Origin: Megasphaera sp. UBA1696 | GTDB lineage: Bacteria > Bacillota > Negativicutes > Veillonellales > Megasphaeraceae | Length of the DNA: 36,263 bases | NCBI GenBank assembly: GCA_002319965.1 | Contig: DCJQ01000030.1 | Span: 1-36,263, forward strand | Direction of reading: 5' to 3' | In this document: positions 23,248 through 31,098 of the stretch, piece by piece | Layout of the letters: each line of letters starts with the position of its first letter | How positions within the stretch are numbered: position 1 is the stretch's first letter | Translations under genes and position numbers: made by a program | Notes under the pieces: model-generated | The model's database searches: none | What the model saw: only the letters and a program-made list of their open reading frames with translations | What the model was told of the DNA's origin: nothing

Positions 23248-23919
23248 TTAGCGAGCTGCTGCGACGTTCATGGCCGTATTGACTAACCCGAAGATAATGT
23301 ACAGTAAGAATGGCAGGGTAATAACCAAGTGCCAATCGACGTACAGAACCAAGGCACCGATAATCACAGCAATAGCCAGCGCCGATTTATGGAGCACATC
23401 GGGACTGGCACCTTTAAAGTCGGGGTGATGAACCTGGCTGACCAGATTATACCCCAAGAGGACGACTAAAATCGCAACCAGCCAAGCCGGAAGCACAGCA
23501 CCGGAAATGACGAAGGTTGCAATGAGGCAACCGCCGTTCGGAATCGGCATACCTTGGAAATAGCCGTGGACGACGCCGGTATTGAGATTAAAACGCGCCA
23601 GGCGAATACCGCCCAGAGCGGCGTAAATAATAGCAGGAATCGCGCCAATCCAGCCCAGGGACTGTAAAGAATAGGTATAAATCAAGAACGCTGAAGCAGC
23701 TCCAAAGGATACGACGTCAGACAGAGAATCCAGTTCCTTGCCGAATTCACCGGCCACGCCGAGAGCTCGGGCCGAACGGCCGTCACAGGCATCACAAACG
23801 ACAGCCAAGAGGATGCAGATCCCGGCCCAAACGTATTCCCCATGGAGTGTCATCATCATACTCAGGACGCCAAAACTCAAGTTGCCTGAGGTGAACAGAC
23901 ACGGTATTATCTTCTTCAT
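23248..23919 (-). CDS. pssA: CDP-diacylglycerol-serine O-phosphatidyltransferase
   Basis: A 223-residue membrane enzyme of the CDP-alcohol phosphatidyltransferase family, making phosphatidylserine from CDP-diacylglycerol and serine. The signature DACDGRSARALGVAGEFGKELDSLSD matches DGxxARxxxxxSxxGxxxDSxxD, and there are about 6-7 hydrophobic segments. The ATG overlaps the psd stop (ATGA), so the two steps of phosphatidylethanolamine synthesis are coupled. Confidence 0.94.
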   Translation of the reverse strand: MKKIIPCLFTSGNLSFGVLSMMMTLHGEYVWAGICILLAVVCDACDGRSARALGVAGEFGKELDSLSDVVSFGAASAFLIYTYSLQSLGWIGAIPAIIYAALGGIRLARFNLNTGVVHGYFQGMPIPNGGCLIATFVISGAVLPAWLVAILVVLLGYNLVSQVHHPDFKGASPDVLHKSALAIAVIIGALVLYVDWHLVITLPFLLYIIFGLVNTAMNVAAAR

Positions 23920-24569
23920 GAAACAATCCTCCCTATCACCGATTCACCGCCGCGAACTTTATCGCCCTTTTTGACGGTGATTTCAACGTTGTCACGTACA
24001 TAGATTTCTGCACAGGACCCGAATTTTATCATACCGTACAGCTGGCCGTGCTGTAATTCATCGCCTAACGTGACCCAGGAGACAATGCGCCGGGCCAGGA
24101 CACCGGCAATAATATTGACTAAAATGTCCGTACGAGTTGAATGAATACCGATAGAATAGCGTTCATTTTCATAACCGACACCGTCTTTATAAGCCGGACG
24201 GAATCGGCCGCACGTATATTGCTGGAAGTCAATCGTTCCCGGAAGGGGAGCCCGATTGACGTGGGCATCGAAAATAGACAGGAAAATAATGACTTTCCGA
24301 CACCTTTGATTCAGATAGGTATCTTCATCGACCTCTTCGATACCGACAACAGTACCGTCAGCCGGCGACACTAACAAACTGTCATCCGTCGGCGGTCTGC
24401 GCCGAGGGTTTCGGAAAAAATACATAAAATACAAGGCCAGTAAAGCCGGCAGGACTGCCGCATAGGCATTGATGAACCAGCCTGCCGCCAGGGCCAGTAA
24501 AAGCGGCACAATGATAAACGGGTAGCCGTCTTCTACAATATAAGGTTTGTTTAAGACATCACTATTCAA
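23916..24569 (-). CDS. psd: Phosphatidylserine decarboxylase, short (archaeal-like) form
   Basis: A 217-residue proenzyme. Two N-terminal hydrophobic stretches (about residues 17-30 and 33-51) precede the FFRNPRR motif. The core reads SPADGTVVGIEEV, FLSIFDAHVNRAP, and GYENERYSIG. The self-cleavage site is GMIKFGSCAEIYV, with Gly184-Ser185; the Ser becomes the pyruvoyl group and the residues after it form the small chain. The short class lacks the long N-terminus of E. coli Psd. The reaction is phosphatidylserine to phosphatidylethanolamine. It is coupled to pssA downstream. Confidence 0.94.
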   Translation of the reverse strand: MNSDVLNKPYIVEDGYPFIIVPLLLALAAGWFINAYAAVLPALLALYFMYFFRNPRRRPPTDDSLLVSPADGTVVGIEEVDEDTYLNQRCRKVIIFLSIFDAHVNRAPLPGTIDFQQYTCGRFRPAYKDGVGYENERYSIGIHSTRTDILVNIIAGVLARRIVSWVTLGDELQHGQLYGMIKFGSCAEIYVRDNVEITVKKGDKVRGGESVIGRIVS

Positions 24570-24583
24570 TTTATCACCTCAAC

Positions 24584-25315
24584 TCATTGGCTTCGCTTAC
24601 TGCCCTTTACAGCCAGTACGAACCGCGGCAGGGCCAGCATGCGCTTAAAGCGTGTCGGCTCTTTAATGAGACGGTAGAGCCATTCCAAGCGGTTTTCCTG
24701 CATCCATTTCGGAGCTCGCGCCGCTTTGCCGGCCAAGACGTCAAAGGTCCCGCCGACACCCATGCAGACACAGGGACCGAGTTCATACAAATGCTCGTGT
24801 ATCCATTTTTCTTGCTTCGGCACGCCGAGGGCGACTAAAAGAATTCGAGTCCCCTTGCTGCCGATATCTTCGATAATCTGTTTTTCTTCATCATCGGAGA
24901 AGAACCCCGAATGAGTCCCGACGACATTGAGCGTCCCGAGCAGCTTCTGCATATTGACTGCAGCCTGTTCGGCGATGCCGGGAGCACCTCCAAAGAGGTA
25001 GACAGCCGTTTGGCGTGCAGCTGCTTCTTGCAGCAGACTGCACGCCAAATCGACACCTGTAACGCGTTCTTTAAATTTCTTGCCCTGTTGCTCTGCAGCC
25101 CACAAGACGCCGGCCCCATCGGGAACTACCAGGTCGGCCTGCTGCAGGATCTGCGCCAGTTCGGAATCGGACTGGGCCCGCATGACCATCTCCGCATTGG
25201 CCGTCGCAATGGAAGCGGCCCGGCCTTCATCGATACATTTGAAGGCCAGCGCCTGCGCTTCTTTCATCGTGACATTGCCGATGGGAATGGACAAGATATC
25301 GATTATACTAGTCAA
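24584..25315 (-). CDS. WecG/TagA/CpsF family glycosyltransferase (GT26)
   Basis: A 243-residue GT26 enzyme; the family transfers N-acetylmannosamine or a related sugar to a lipid-linked GlcNAc. Motifs are TANAEMVMRAQ (TxNxE), VVPDGAGVLWAA (PDG), RVTGVDL, VYLFGGAPG, ALGVPKQEKWI, and GVGGTFDVLAGKAARAPKWMQENRLEWLYRL (GGxFDxxxG, RAPxWxxxxGLEW-like with Arg for Gly). The start is TTG at 25315 with GGAGG six bases upstream; no ATG lies in frame nearby. It is 18 bp after guaB. It likely makes an envelope polymer linkage; the exact sugar is not deducible. Confidence 0.9.
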   Translation of the reverse strand: MTSIIDILSIPIGNVTMKEAQALAFKCIDEGRAASIATANAEMVMRAQSDSELAQILQQADLVVPDGAGVLWAAEQQGKKFKERVTGVDLACSLLQEAAARQTAVYLFGGAPGIAEQAAVNMQKLLGTLNVVGTHSGFFSDDEEKQIIEDIGSKGTRILLVALGVPKQEKWIHEHLYELGPCVCMGVGGTFDVLAGKAARAPKWMQENRLEWLYRLIKEPTRFKRMLALPRFVLAVKGSKRSQ

Positions 25316-25333
25316 CGTATCCCTCCGCCCTGC

Positions 25334-26797
25334 TTAGTTTACGCTGTAATTCGGAGCTTCTTTCGTGATATTGACATCATGGGGATGGCTTTCACGAAGG
25401 CCGGCTGCGGTAATCTGGATGAACTGCGTATTTTCAATCATTTCCTTGATGTTGTGGCAGCCGCAATAGCCCATGGATGCGCGAAGACCGCCGACCATCT
25501 GATAAATCGTATCGGCAGCAGGTCCTTTGTAAGGTACACGGCCTTCAATGCCTTCCGGAACGAGCTTCTTCGAATTCGCATCTTCCTGGAAGTAGCGGTC
25601 CTTACTGCCCGATTCCATAGCAGCCAGGGAGCCCATGCCACGGTATTCTTTGTAGCTTCGGCCCTGGTAAATAACCGTTTCGCCCGGGCTTTCTTCCGTA
25701 CCGGCAAGGAGGTTGCCCATCATAACGACGTTGCCGCCGGCTGCAATGGCCTTAGCCATATCGCCGGAGTATTTGATGCCGCCGTCGGCAATGATAGGAA
25801 TGCCATAGCGCTGTGCAACCTTTGCACATTCGTGAACGGCCGTAATCTGCGGTACGCCGATACCGGCGACGATACGAGTCGTGCAGATGGAGCCCGGTCC
25901 AATACCGACTTTAACGGCGTCGACACCGCATTCGATGAGGGCTTCCGTAGCCGCACCGGTTGCAACGTTGCCGGCAATGACCGGAAGGTGCGGATAGAGT
26001 TTCTTAATTTCTTTCAGCGTATTGAGTACGCCCAAGGAATGGCCGTGAGCCGTATCAATGACGACGACGTCGACTTTGGCAGCGACGAGGGCATCCAGGC
26101 GGTCAGTCATGTCATGGGTGACGCCGACAGCGGCTGCGACCAAGAGGCGGCCGTTGCCGTCTTTCGCCGAATTCGGATATTTCGTAGCTTTTTCAATATC
26201 CTTAATCGTGATCAACCCCTGCAGGTTGCCTTCTTTATCGACGAGGGGTAATTTTTCAATGCGGTGCTTGCGGAGAATTTCTTTTGCTTCTGCCAGCGAC
26301 GTGCCGACCGGAGCCGTAATCAGGTTTTCCTGAGTCATGATATCACCGATGCGGCGGCTCATGTCTTCTTCAAAGCGCATATCACGGTTGGTGATGATCC
26401 CGACGAGTTTGCCGTCGACCGTAATAGGTACACCGGAGATGCGATATTTCCCCATCAATTCATTGGCATCGGCCAAGAGATTATCCGGGTGAAGGAAAAT
26501 GGGATCGATGATGATGCCGTGTTCCGACCGTTTTACCTTGTCGACTTCACGGGCCTGAGCTGCAATGGACATATTCTTATGAATAACGCCAATGCCGCCT
26601 TCGCGGGCAACGGCAATAGCCATAGGGGCTTCCGTTACCGTATCCATACCAGAACTCATAATAGGAATATTCAGTTTGATATCGCGGGTCAGGTTCGTTG
26701 ATACGTCCACTTCTTTCGGAAGTACGTCAGACTTGGCCGGAACCAAGAGAACGTCATCAAATGTCAAACCTCTCATACCAAATTTATCAGATCTCAT
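25334..26797 (-). CDS. guaB: IMP dehydrogenase
   Basis: A 487-residue enzyme oxidising IMP to XMP with NAD+, the committed step to GMP. It starts GLTFDDVLLVPAKSDVLP. Two CBS domains sit at about residues 95-210 (DIMTQENLITAPVG, then DKEGNLQGLITIKDIEKA). The catalytic loop is GIGPGSICTTRIVAGIG with the nucleophilic Cys, followed by IADGGIKYSGDMAKAIAAGG and the flap YRGMGSLAAM. The length is full. The SD is GAGGTG, five bases before ATG. It starts a packed run of seven minus-strand genes down to cdd. Confidence 0.97.
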   Translation of the reverse strand: MRSDKFGMRGLTFDDVLLVPAKSDVLPKEVDVSTNLTRDIKLNIPIMSSGMDTVTEAPMAIAVAREGGIGVIHKNMSIAAQAREVDKVKRSEHGIIIDPIFLHPDNLLADANELMGKYRISGVPITVDGKLVGIITNRDMRFEEDMSRRIGDIMTQENLITAPVGTSLAEAKEILRKHRIEKLPLVDKEGNLQGLITIKDIEKATKYPNSAKDGNGRLLVAAAVGVTHDMTDRLDALVAAKVDVVVIDTAHGHSLGVLNTLKEIKKLYPHLPVIAGNVATGAATEALIECGVDAVKVGIGPGSICTTRIVAGIGVPQITAVHECAKVAQRYGIPIIADGGIKYSGDMAKAIAAGGNVVMMGNLLAGTEESPGETVIYQGRSYKEYRGMGSLAAMESGSKDRYFQEDANSKKLVPEGIEGRVPYKGPAADTIYQMVGGLRASMGYCGCHNIKEMIENTQFIQITAAGLRESHPHDVNITKEAPNYSVN

Positions 26798-26832
26798 ATT
26801 TGCACCTCTGTTTTGAAAAATATAAGAAATAA

Positions 26833-26871
26833 AAGGGGTAAATCCCCTTAAATAGCTTATCCCTTATTATA
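26833..26871 (-). promoter_or_regulatory. Possible guaB promoter -10 box and leader hairpin
   Basis: On the minus strand a perfect TATAAT (26866-26871) has no clear -35 box. About 16 bp further is a hairpin AAGGGG-ATTTA-CCCCTT (26833-26849) followed by TTATTTC. The hairpin could end recG transcription or be a leader element of guaB, depending on whether the -10 box is real. Confidence 0.4.
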
Positions 26872-26916
26872 ACTGAAATCACCTGTTCTGTACATAATTT
26901 TAAAGCAATTTTCTCG

Positions 26917-28956
26917 TCAGTTGTTCAAAAGTCCGGCAAAGGACTTGCCAAAACGCCGCTTCAGCGCTTCTTCTGCGACCTCCGGATTTCCCGAGGACTG
27001 CCACCACTGCCGCGCTTCATCGCGGGCCGCTTCCAAGATAATTATATCGTTTATGATGTCGGCGGCCTTTAAGTCGGGCAGACCGTGCTGGAGATAGCCA
27101 AAGAGCTGGCCTGAGCCTCGAAGGAGCAAATCCTTTTCAGCCAGGGTAAAGCCGTCATGAATCGTCTCCATCCATTTGAGGCGTTGTTTCGTCTCGTCAC
27201 TGCCGCCCTTGGCCATGAGGATGCAGTAAGCCTGCAGATCGCCGCGTCCGACACGGCCGCGAAGCTGATGGAGCTGGGCCAGGCCGAAGCGCTCGGCACC
27301 GTCGATGAACATGATGGTCGCGTTGGGAACGTTGACGCCGACTTCGATGACGCTCGTCGCCACCAAGAGGTCAATGTCCCCCTTTTGAAAGGCCTCCATG
27401 ACGGCTTCCTTTTCTTTTCCGGCCATGCGGCCATGAACGAGGCCGCATGTACGGTTCTTAAAGAACTTATGGCGCAGCTCTTCGTAAAGGTCGGTCGCAG
27501 CCTGGAGGTCGACGGACTCCGAGGCCTCTACCAGGGGACAGACGACGTAGCACTGCTGGCCGGCTTCCATAAGCTTGTCCATGAAAGTATAGACCCGCCG
27601 GCGCAGGGCTTCCCCGACAGCATAGGTTTTAACCGGTTTTCGCCCCGGCGGCAGTTCGCGGATGGACGACACGTCGAGATCGCCGTACAGCGACAAGGTA
27701 AGCGTTCGGGGAATGGGCGTCGCCGTCATGAATAAGGCATGGGGCTCCTGCCCCTTTCGGGCCAGAGCCGAACGCTGCCGGACGCCGAAACGATGTTGTT
27801 CGTCGGTGACGACCAATCCCAGACTACGAAAGACGACGTCTTCTTGGATCAGAGCATGGGTGCCGATGAGGATATCAATCGTACCTTCTTGGAGGTCTTC
27901 TAAGAGCTGCTGCCGCTCCTTGGCCGTCGTCCGGCCGGTCAAAAGGGCGATGCCGACGTCGAGGCCGTCAAAGAGACGGAGAAATTCTTCATAATGCTGG
28001 GCCGCCAAAATCCCAGTCGGCGCCATCAGCGCCCCTTGGTAGCCGTTTTCGACGATTTTGGCCAGGGCCAGGGCAGCGACGACGGTTTTCCCGGAGCCGA
28101 CATCCCCTTGGACGAGGCGCTGCATAGCCACTTCACTTTCCATGTCGTTTTGAATATCTAAAAAGGCCCTCGTCTGTCCCTTGGTCAGTGTAAAAGGCAG
28201 GTGCTCATAGAAAGCGCGGAGCAGACGACCGTTGGGTCCGCATTTGATGCCCTGCCGCTTCCCTTCGCGATGGCGACGCAATAAGAGGCCAAGCTGCATA
28301 TCGAAGAGTTCTTCAAAAGCCAGTTGACGGCGAGCCCCTTCCTTTGCCTCCAAGGACGGCGGAAAATGAATCGTTTCATAAGCGGTAAGGGACGGCATCT
28401 GTGAAAAAGCTGAATGGCGGCCTGCATCCCAGCCGGGGAGGATCTCCGGATGCGACGCCGCCGCATCGAGGGCTCCTCGGACAGCCTTTCTCACATCCTG
28501 CTGCCGCAAACCGTCGGTCAGGCCATAGACGGGGACAAACCCCGAGCCTTCCACCCGTCCCTCTTCCGTATCAGGCGAGTTCATCTGCCTCCGGCCGTAG
28601 GCCCATTCTAATTTCCCAAAGGCCGTAAGTGTCATGCCGACCTTAAACTGCCGTTTCTTAAAGGCCTGGTTGAACCAAACCAACTCGACAGCCCCGGTTC
28701 CGTCGCTGACGGCAACTTTCAGCAGCGACAATCCCCGTCTCGGCCGTGCCTCCTGAACCGAAGCCACCGTACCGCACAAAAGAACGGCTTCCCCCGTGCC
28801 GCACGGCGCCTGCCCGATGGGTAAAACGTGGCTGCGGTCTTCATAATCACGAGGAAAGTACTGCAGGAGATCCGTCACCGTCGTAAGATGCAGCCGGGCA
28901 AAAAGCGCTTCCTTACGCGGTCCGATCCCTTTGATATCGCGAATAGAAAATTCCAT
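26917..28956 (-). CDS. recG: ATP-dependent DNA helicase RecG
   Basis: A 679-residue superfamily 2 helicase that remodels stalled forks and Holliday junctions. The N-terminal wedge/OB region (about 60-150) is followed by motif I GDVGSGKTVVAALAL, motif Ia APTGILAAQH, motif II VVTDEQHRFGVRQR (DEQH), motif III MTATPIPRTL, then LLVATSVIEVGVNVPNA and QLRGRVGRG in the second RecA fold. The frame extends to 28974, but ATG 28956 has AAGGAG at the right spacing and fits the family N-terminus (SIRDIKGIGPRKEALF). It is divergent from rpmB. Confidence 0.97.
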   Translation of the reverse strand: MEFSIRDIKGIGPRKEALFARLHLTTVTDLLQYFPRDYEDRSHVLPIGQAPCGTGEAVLLCGTVASVQEARPRRGLSLLKVAVSDGTGAVELVWFNQAFKKRQFKVGMTLTAFGKLEWAYGRRQMNSPDTEEGRVEGSGFVPVYGLTDGLRQQDVRKAVRGALDAAASHPEILPGWDAGRHSAFSQMPSLTAYETIHFPPSLEAKEGARRQLAFEELFDMQLGLLLRRHREGKRQGIKCGPNGRLLRAFYEHLPFTLTKGQTRAFLDIQNDMESEVAMQRLVQGDVGSGKTVVAALALAKIVENGYQGALMAPTGILAAQHYEEFLRLFDGLDVGIALLTGRTTAKERQQLLEDLQEGTIDILIGTHALIQEDVVFRSLGLVVTDEQHRFGVRQRSALARKGQEPHALFMTATPIPRTLTLSLYGDLDVSSIRELPPGRKPVKTYAVGEALRRRVYTFMDKLMEAGQQCYVVCPLVEASESVDLQAATDLYEELRHKFFKNRTCGLVHGRMAGKEKEAVMEAFQKGDIDLLVATSVIEVGVNVPNATIMFIDGAERFGLAQLHQLRGRVGRGDLQAYCILMAKGGSDETKQRLKWMETIHDGFTLAEKDLLLRGSGQLFGYLQHGLPDLKAADIINDIIILEAARDEARQWWQSSGNPEVAEEALKRRFGKSFAGLLNN

Positions 28957-29023
28957 AAAAAAACTCCTTGTCAAGAACTTTCATTTATTGTATCATATTT
29001 TGTAGGCTTTTTATAAATAAAAC

Positions 29024-29052
29024 TTGCGTTGCCCTATGATTTATGATAAGAT
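29024..29052 (+). promoter_or_regulatory. Promoter of rpmB
   Basis: TTGCGT (29024-29029), a 17-bp spacer and TAAGAT (29047-29052), 39 bp upstream of the rpmB ATG. Confidence 0.55.
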
Positions 29053-29091
29053 TTATACGTTGTACTGTGATGGTGCAGGGAGGTGTAACTA

Positions 29092-29283
29092 ATGGCAAAC
29101 TTTTGCGAAGTATGTGGTAAAGGAACAATGAGCGGCATGAATGTCAGCCATTCCCATGTAAAAACGAAAAAAACCTGGAAACCGAATATCCAGCGAGTCC
29201 GCGCTATCGTCGACGGCGAAATTAAACGAGTTAACGTCTGCACTCGTTGCCTTCGTTCCGGCAAAGTCCAGCGTGATGTTTAA
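29092..29283 (+). CDS. rpmB: 50S ribosomal protein L28
   Basis: A 63-residue large-subunit ribosomal protein. It has the L28 signature MANFCEVCGKGTMSGMNVSHSH, followed by KRVNVCTRCLRSGKV. Both CxxC pairs are kept, so this is the zinc-binding (C+) form. The SD is GGGAGGTG with good spacing. It is monocistronic, with its own promoter and terminator. Confidence 0.98.
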   Translation: MANFCEVCGKGTMSGMNVSHSHVKTKKTWKPNIQRVRAIVDGEIKRVNVCTRCLRSGKVQRDV

Positions 29284-29292
29284 TGACTATCG

Positions 29293-29326
29293 AAAAAGCG
29301 TTGCCTACGAAGGCAGCGCTTTTTTA
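29293..29326 (+). terminator. Terminator of rpmB
   Basis: AAAAAGCGTTGCCT pairs with AGGCAGCGCTTTTT (one G-U pair) around ACGA, followed by further T residues. It starts 10 bp after the stop. Confidence 0.88.
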
Positions 29327-29389
29327 ATACAACATACCGAAAGCGCCGTCTTTCTTCATAAGGCCTCAAATCATGAGACGAGTAAAAAC

Positions 29390-29424
29390 AAAAAGGATTG
29401 GTCCTCAGACCGAATCCTTTTTTA
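29390..29424. terminator. Terminator downstream of the PEP synthase regulatory gene
   Basis: AAAAAGGATT and AATCCTTTTTT arms enclose a second GGTC/GACC helix with a CTCA loop. T runs occur on both strands, so it can serve the minus-strand ppsR gene 17 bp away and also act as a second rpmB stop. Confidence 0.8.
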
Positions 29425-29440
29425 TTTTCCCCGGAAAGGC

Positions 29441-30268
29441 TTATCCCTCGTCAGGGTATAATTCTTTATTTCGTTTGACAATTTCCATGACTAAGTTGGC
29501 CGTCTCTTCGATGGCTTTCGACGACACGTCGATAATGGGACAATGGAGACGCCGCATGACACCTCTGGCGTACTCTAACTCTTCATTAATCCGTTCAATA
29601 TTGGCGTAGCTGGCATTGGCATCGAGCCCCATACTGCGAAGCCGTTCTGAACGAATGAAGTTCAATTTAAAGGGGTCGATAATCAGGCCGACGATTTTGC
29701 GGGCCGGGATCTGGAACAATTCAGGCGGCAGATTAACTTCCGGTACGAGAGGAAGGTTCGCCGCTTTAACCCGTTTGTGTGCCAAATACATCGACAAGGG
29801 CGTCTTCGATGTCCGCGATACCCCGACGATGACGATATCGGCCTTCAAAAAGCCCATAGGATTCTTGCCGTCATCGTATTTTACGGCAAATTCAATAGCT
29901 TCGACGCGCTTGAAGTATTCTTCGTCAAGCTGATGAATCATCCCGGCCTTCAACGTCGGTTCCGTATCGGTCAAGGTGCCGACACCGGACAGCATAGGGC
30001 CGATAATGTCGACGACGGTAACATTCGTCGACGCCGTCAAATCCTTCAGTTTACGGCGCAAAGCCGGAGAAATGATGGTATAGCAAATCATAGCCCCGTC
30101 GGCTTCTGCCTTGCGGACCAATTCTTCAATCTGCTGATCCGAGCGTATATACGGTACACGGATAATATTAAATTCTTGTTTGTCGTATTGGCTTGCCGCT
30201 GCCCGGGCGACGCGTTCTGCCGTCTCACCCAGGGAGTCGGAGCAAGCATAAATAATCGGCTTTTCCAA
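29441..30268 (-). CDS. Pyruvate,water (or phosphate) dikinase regulatory protein, DUF299
   Basis: A 275-residue bifunctional kinase/phosphorylase of the DUF299 family. These proteins inactivate PEP synthase or PPDK by ADP-dependent phosphorylation of a Thr next to the catalytic His, and reactivate it with phosphate. Visible are the N-terminal KPIIYACSDSLGETAERVARAA and the P-loop GVSRTSKTPLSMYLA. The start is taken as TTG at 30268, with AGGAG six bases upstream; the frame runs on to an ATG at 30292 that lies inside the upstream gene and lacks an SD. It is 2 bp from the CBS regulator gene. The PEP synthase two genes upstream is the obvious target. Confidence 0.92.
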   Translation of the reverse strand: MEKPIIYACSDSLGETAERVARAAASQYDKQEFNIIRVPYIRSDQQIEELVRKAEADGAMICYTIISPALRRKLKDLTASTNVTVVDIIGPMLSGVGTLTDTEPTLKAGMIHQLDEEYFKRVEAIEFAVKYDDGKNPMGFLKADIVIVGVSRTSKTPLSMYLAHKRVKAANLPLVPEVNLPPELFQIPARKIVGLIIDPFKLNFIRSERLRSMGLDANASYANIERINEELEYARGVMRRLHCPIIDVSSKAIEETANLVMEIVKRNKELYPDEG

Positions 30269-30270
30269 GA

Positions 30271-30909
30271 TTATCTCCTCCCTAACCCACATTCTACAAA
30301 CAGCCGGTTAATATTGGTCTTTGAAATTCTTCCGATGACCTGCAGTTCTTTTTTATCCTCTTCATCACTCGTGATGACGTTGACGACAGGCAGACAGTCG
30401 ATTTCATATTCATTTAAACGCTGGGCGGCGACGATGGCCTTTTCATCAGGCTGCACATAAATCACCTTACTCACCGGCGTCATGACCATCCTCACCGGCA
30501 GCGTTCTGAGGTCATTGCTGCCCATGGCTGTCTTCAACAAATCCTTTCGCGATACGACGCCGGCCAGGATATTGTCAGTTCCGACGAACACCGTCCCCAC
30601 ATCTTCTGTAAACATGGCGATAATAGCATCATAGGCGCTCGTATGCTCGCCGACGATGACCGGCTGAGACAGACAGGAATCGATGGTAATATCGGTAATG
30701 GCCCGCGAAAGCAGGTCTTTTTCCTTATTGCCTGTAAAAAAGTAGCCTAACTTCGGACGCGCATCAATCAGTCCCAGCATCGTCAAAATGGCCAAGTCTG
30801 AGCGCAGGGCCGCCCGTGTCACATGAAGGCGATTGGCAATATGCTGGCCTGTAATCGGACTGTTTTCCTTTACAATCTGTAAAATTTTTTTCTGACGTTC
30901 CGATAACAT
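30271..30909 (-). CDS. ccpN: CcpN-like HTH/CBS-domain transcriptional regulator
   Basis: A 212-residue protein with an N-terminal winged HTH (about residues 4-60; RQKKILQIVKENSPITGQHIANRLHVTRAALRSDLAILTMLGLI) and two CBS domains (about 82-140 and 145-205; VGTVFVGTDNILAGVVSRKDLLK, then YEIDCLPVVN). This is the layout of Bacillus CcpN, which represses gluconeogenic genes and responds to nucleotides through the CBS pair. In Bacilli ccpN is also followed by the DUF299 gene, as here. The SD is AGGAGGTG with a rather long spacer (about 10-12). It lies downstream of the PEP synthase gene, behind a terminator. Confidence 0.88.
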   Translation of the reverse strand: MLSERQKKILQIVKENSPITGQHIANRLHVTRAALRSDLAILTMLGLIDARPKLGYFFTGNKEKDLLSRAITDITIDSCLSQPVIVGEHTSAYDAIIAMFTEDVGTVFVGTDNILAGVVSRKDLLKTAMGSNDLRTLPVRMVMTPVSKVIYVQPDEKAIVAAQRLNEYEIDCLPVVNVITSDEEDKKELQVIGRISKTNINRLFVECGLGRR

Positions 30910-31036
30910 AGCGTCTTTTCACCTCCTATGTACCAATAGCACTCTCATTCGCTTACTATCATATCATATATAGGGCTAATCCGCGATATAAAGTATACAT
31001 TATTTATAGTCACATCATATCGAATAGTCCTACCCG
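30910..31036. other. Leader region between PEP synthase terminator and ccpN
   Basis: AT-rich, about 127 bp. It holds several TATGAT/TATATAT-like sequences on the minus strand that could be -10 boxes, but no convincing -35 partner. A separate ccpN promoter is likely here because a terminator precedes it. Confidence 0.4.
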
Positions 31037-31072
31037 AAAAAGGCGGTCCAATCATTTCGTTGGACCGCCTTT
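31037..31072 (-). terminator. Terminator of the PEP synthase gene
   Basis: AAAGGCGGTCCAA (31039-31051) and TTGGACCGCCTTT (31060-31072) form a 13-bp perfect stem with an 8-nt loop, followed on the minus strand by T residues. It lies 27 bp after the stop. Confidence 0.88.
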
Positions 31073-31098
31073 CTTCGGCTCACTTCGTCACGGGACGA

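Noticed and set aside
24911..26251. Long open frame (446 codons) on the plus strand across guaB and the GT26 gene
   Set aside because: It is antisense to two well-recognised genes, has no family motif and no good ribosome binding site. Codon bias of the real genes keeps the opposite frame open.
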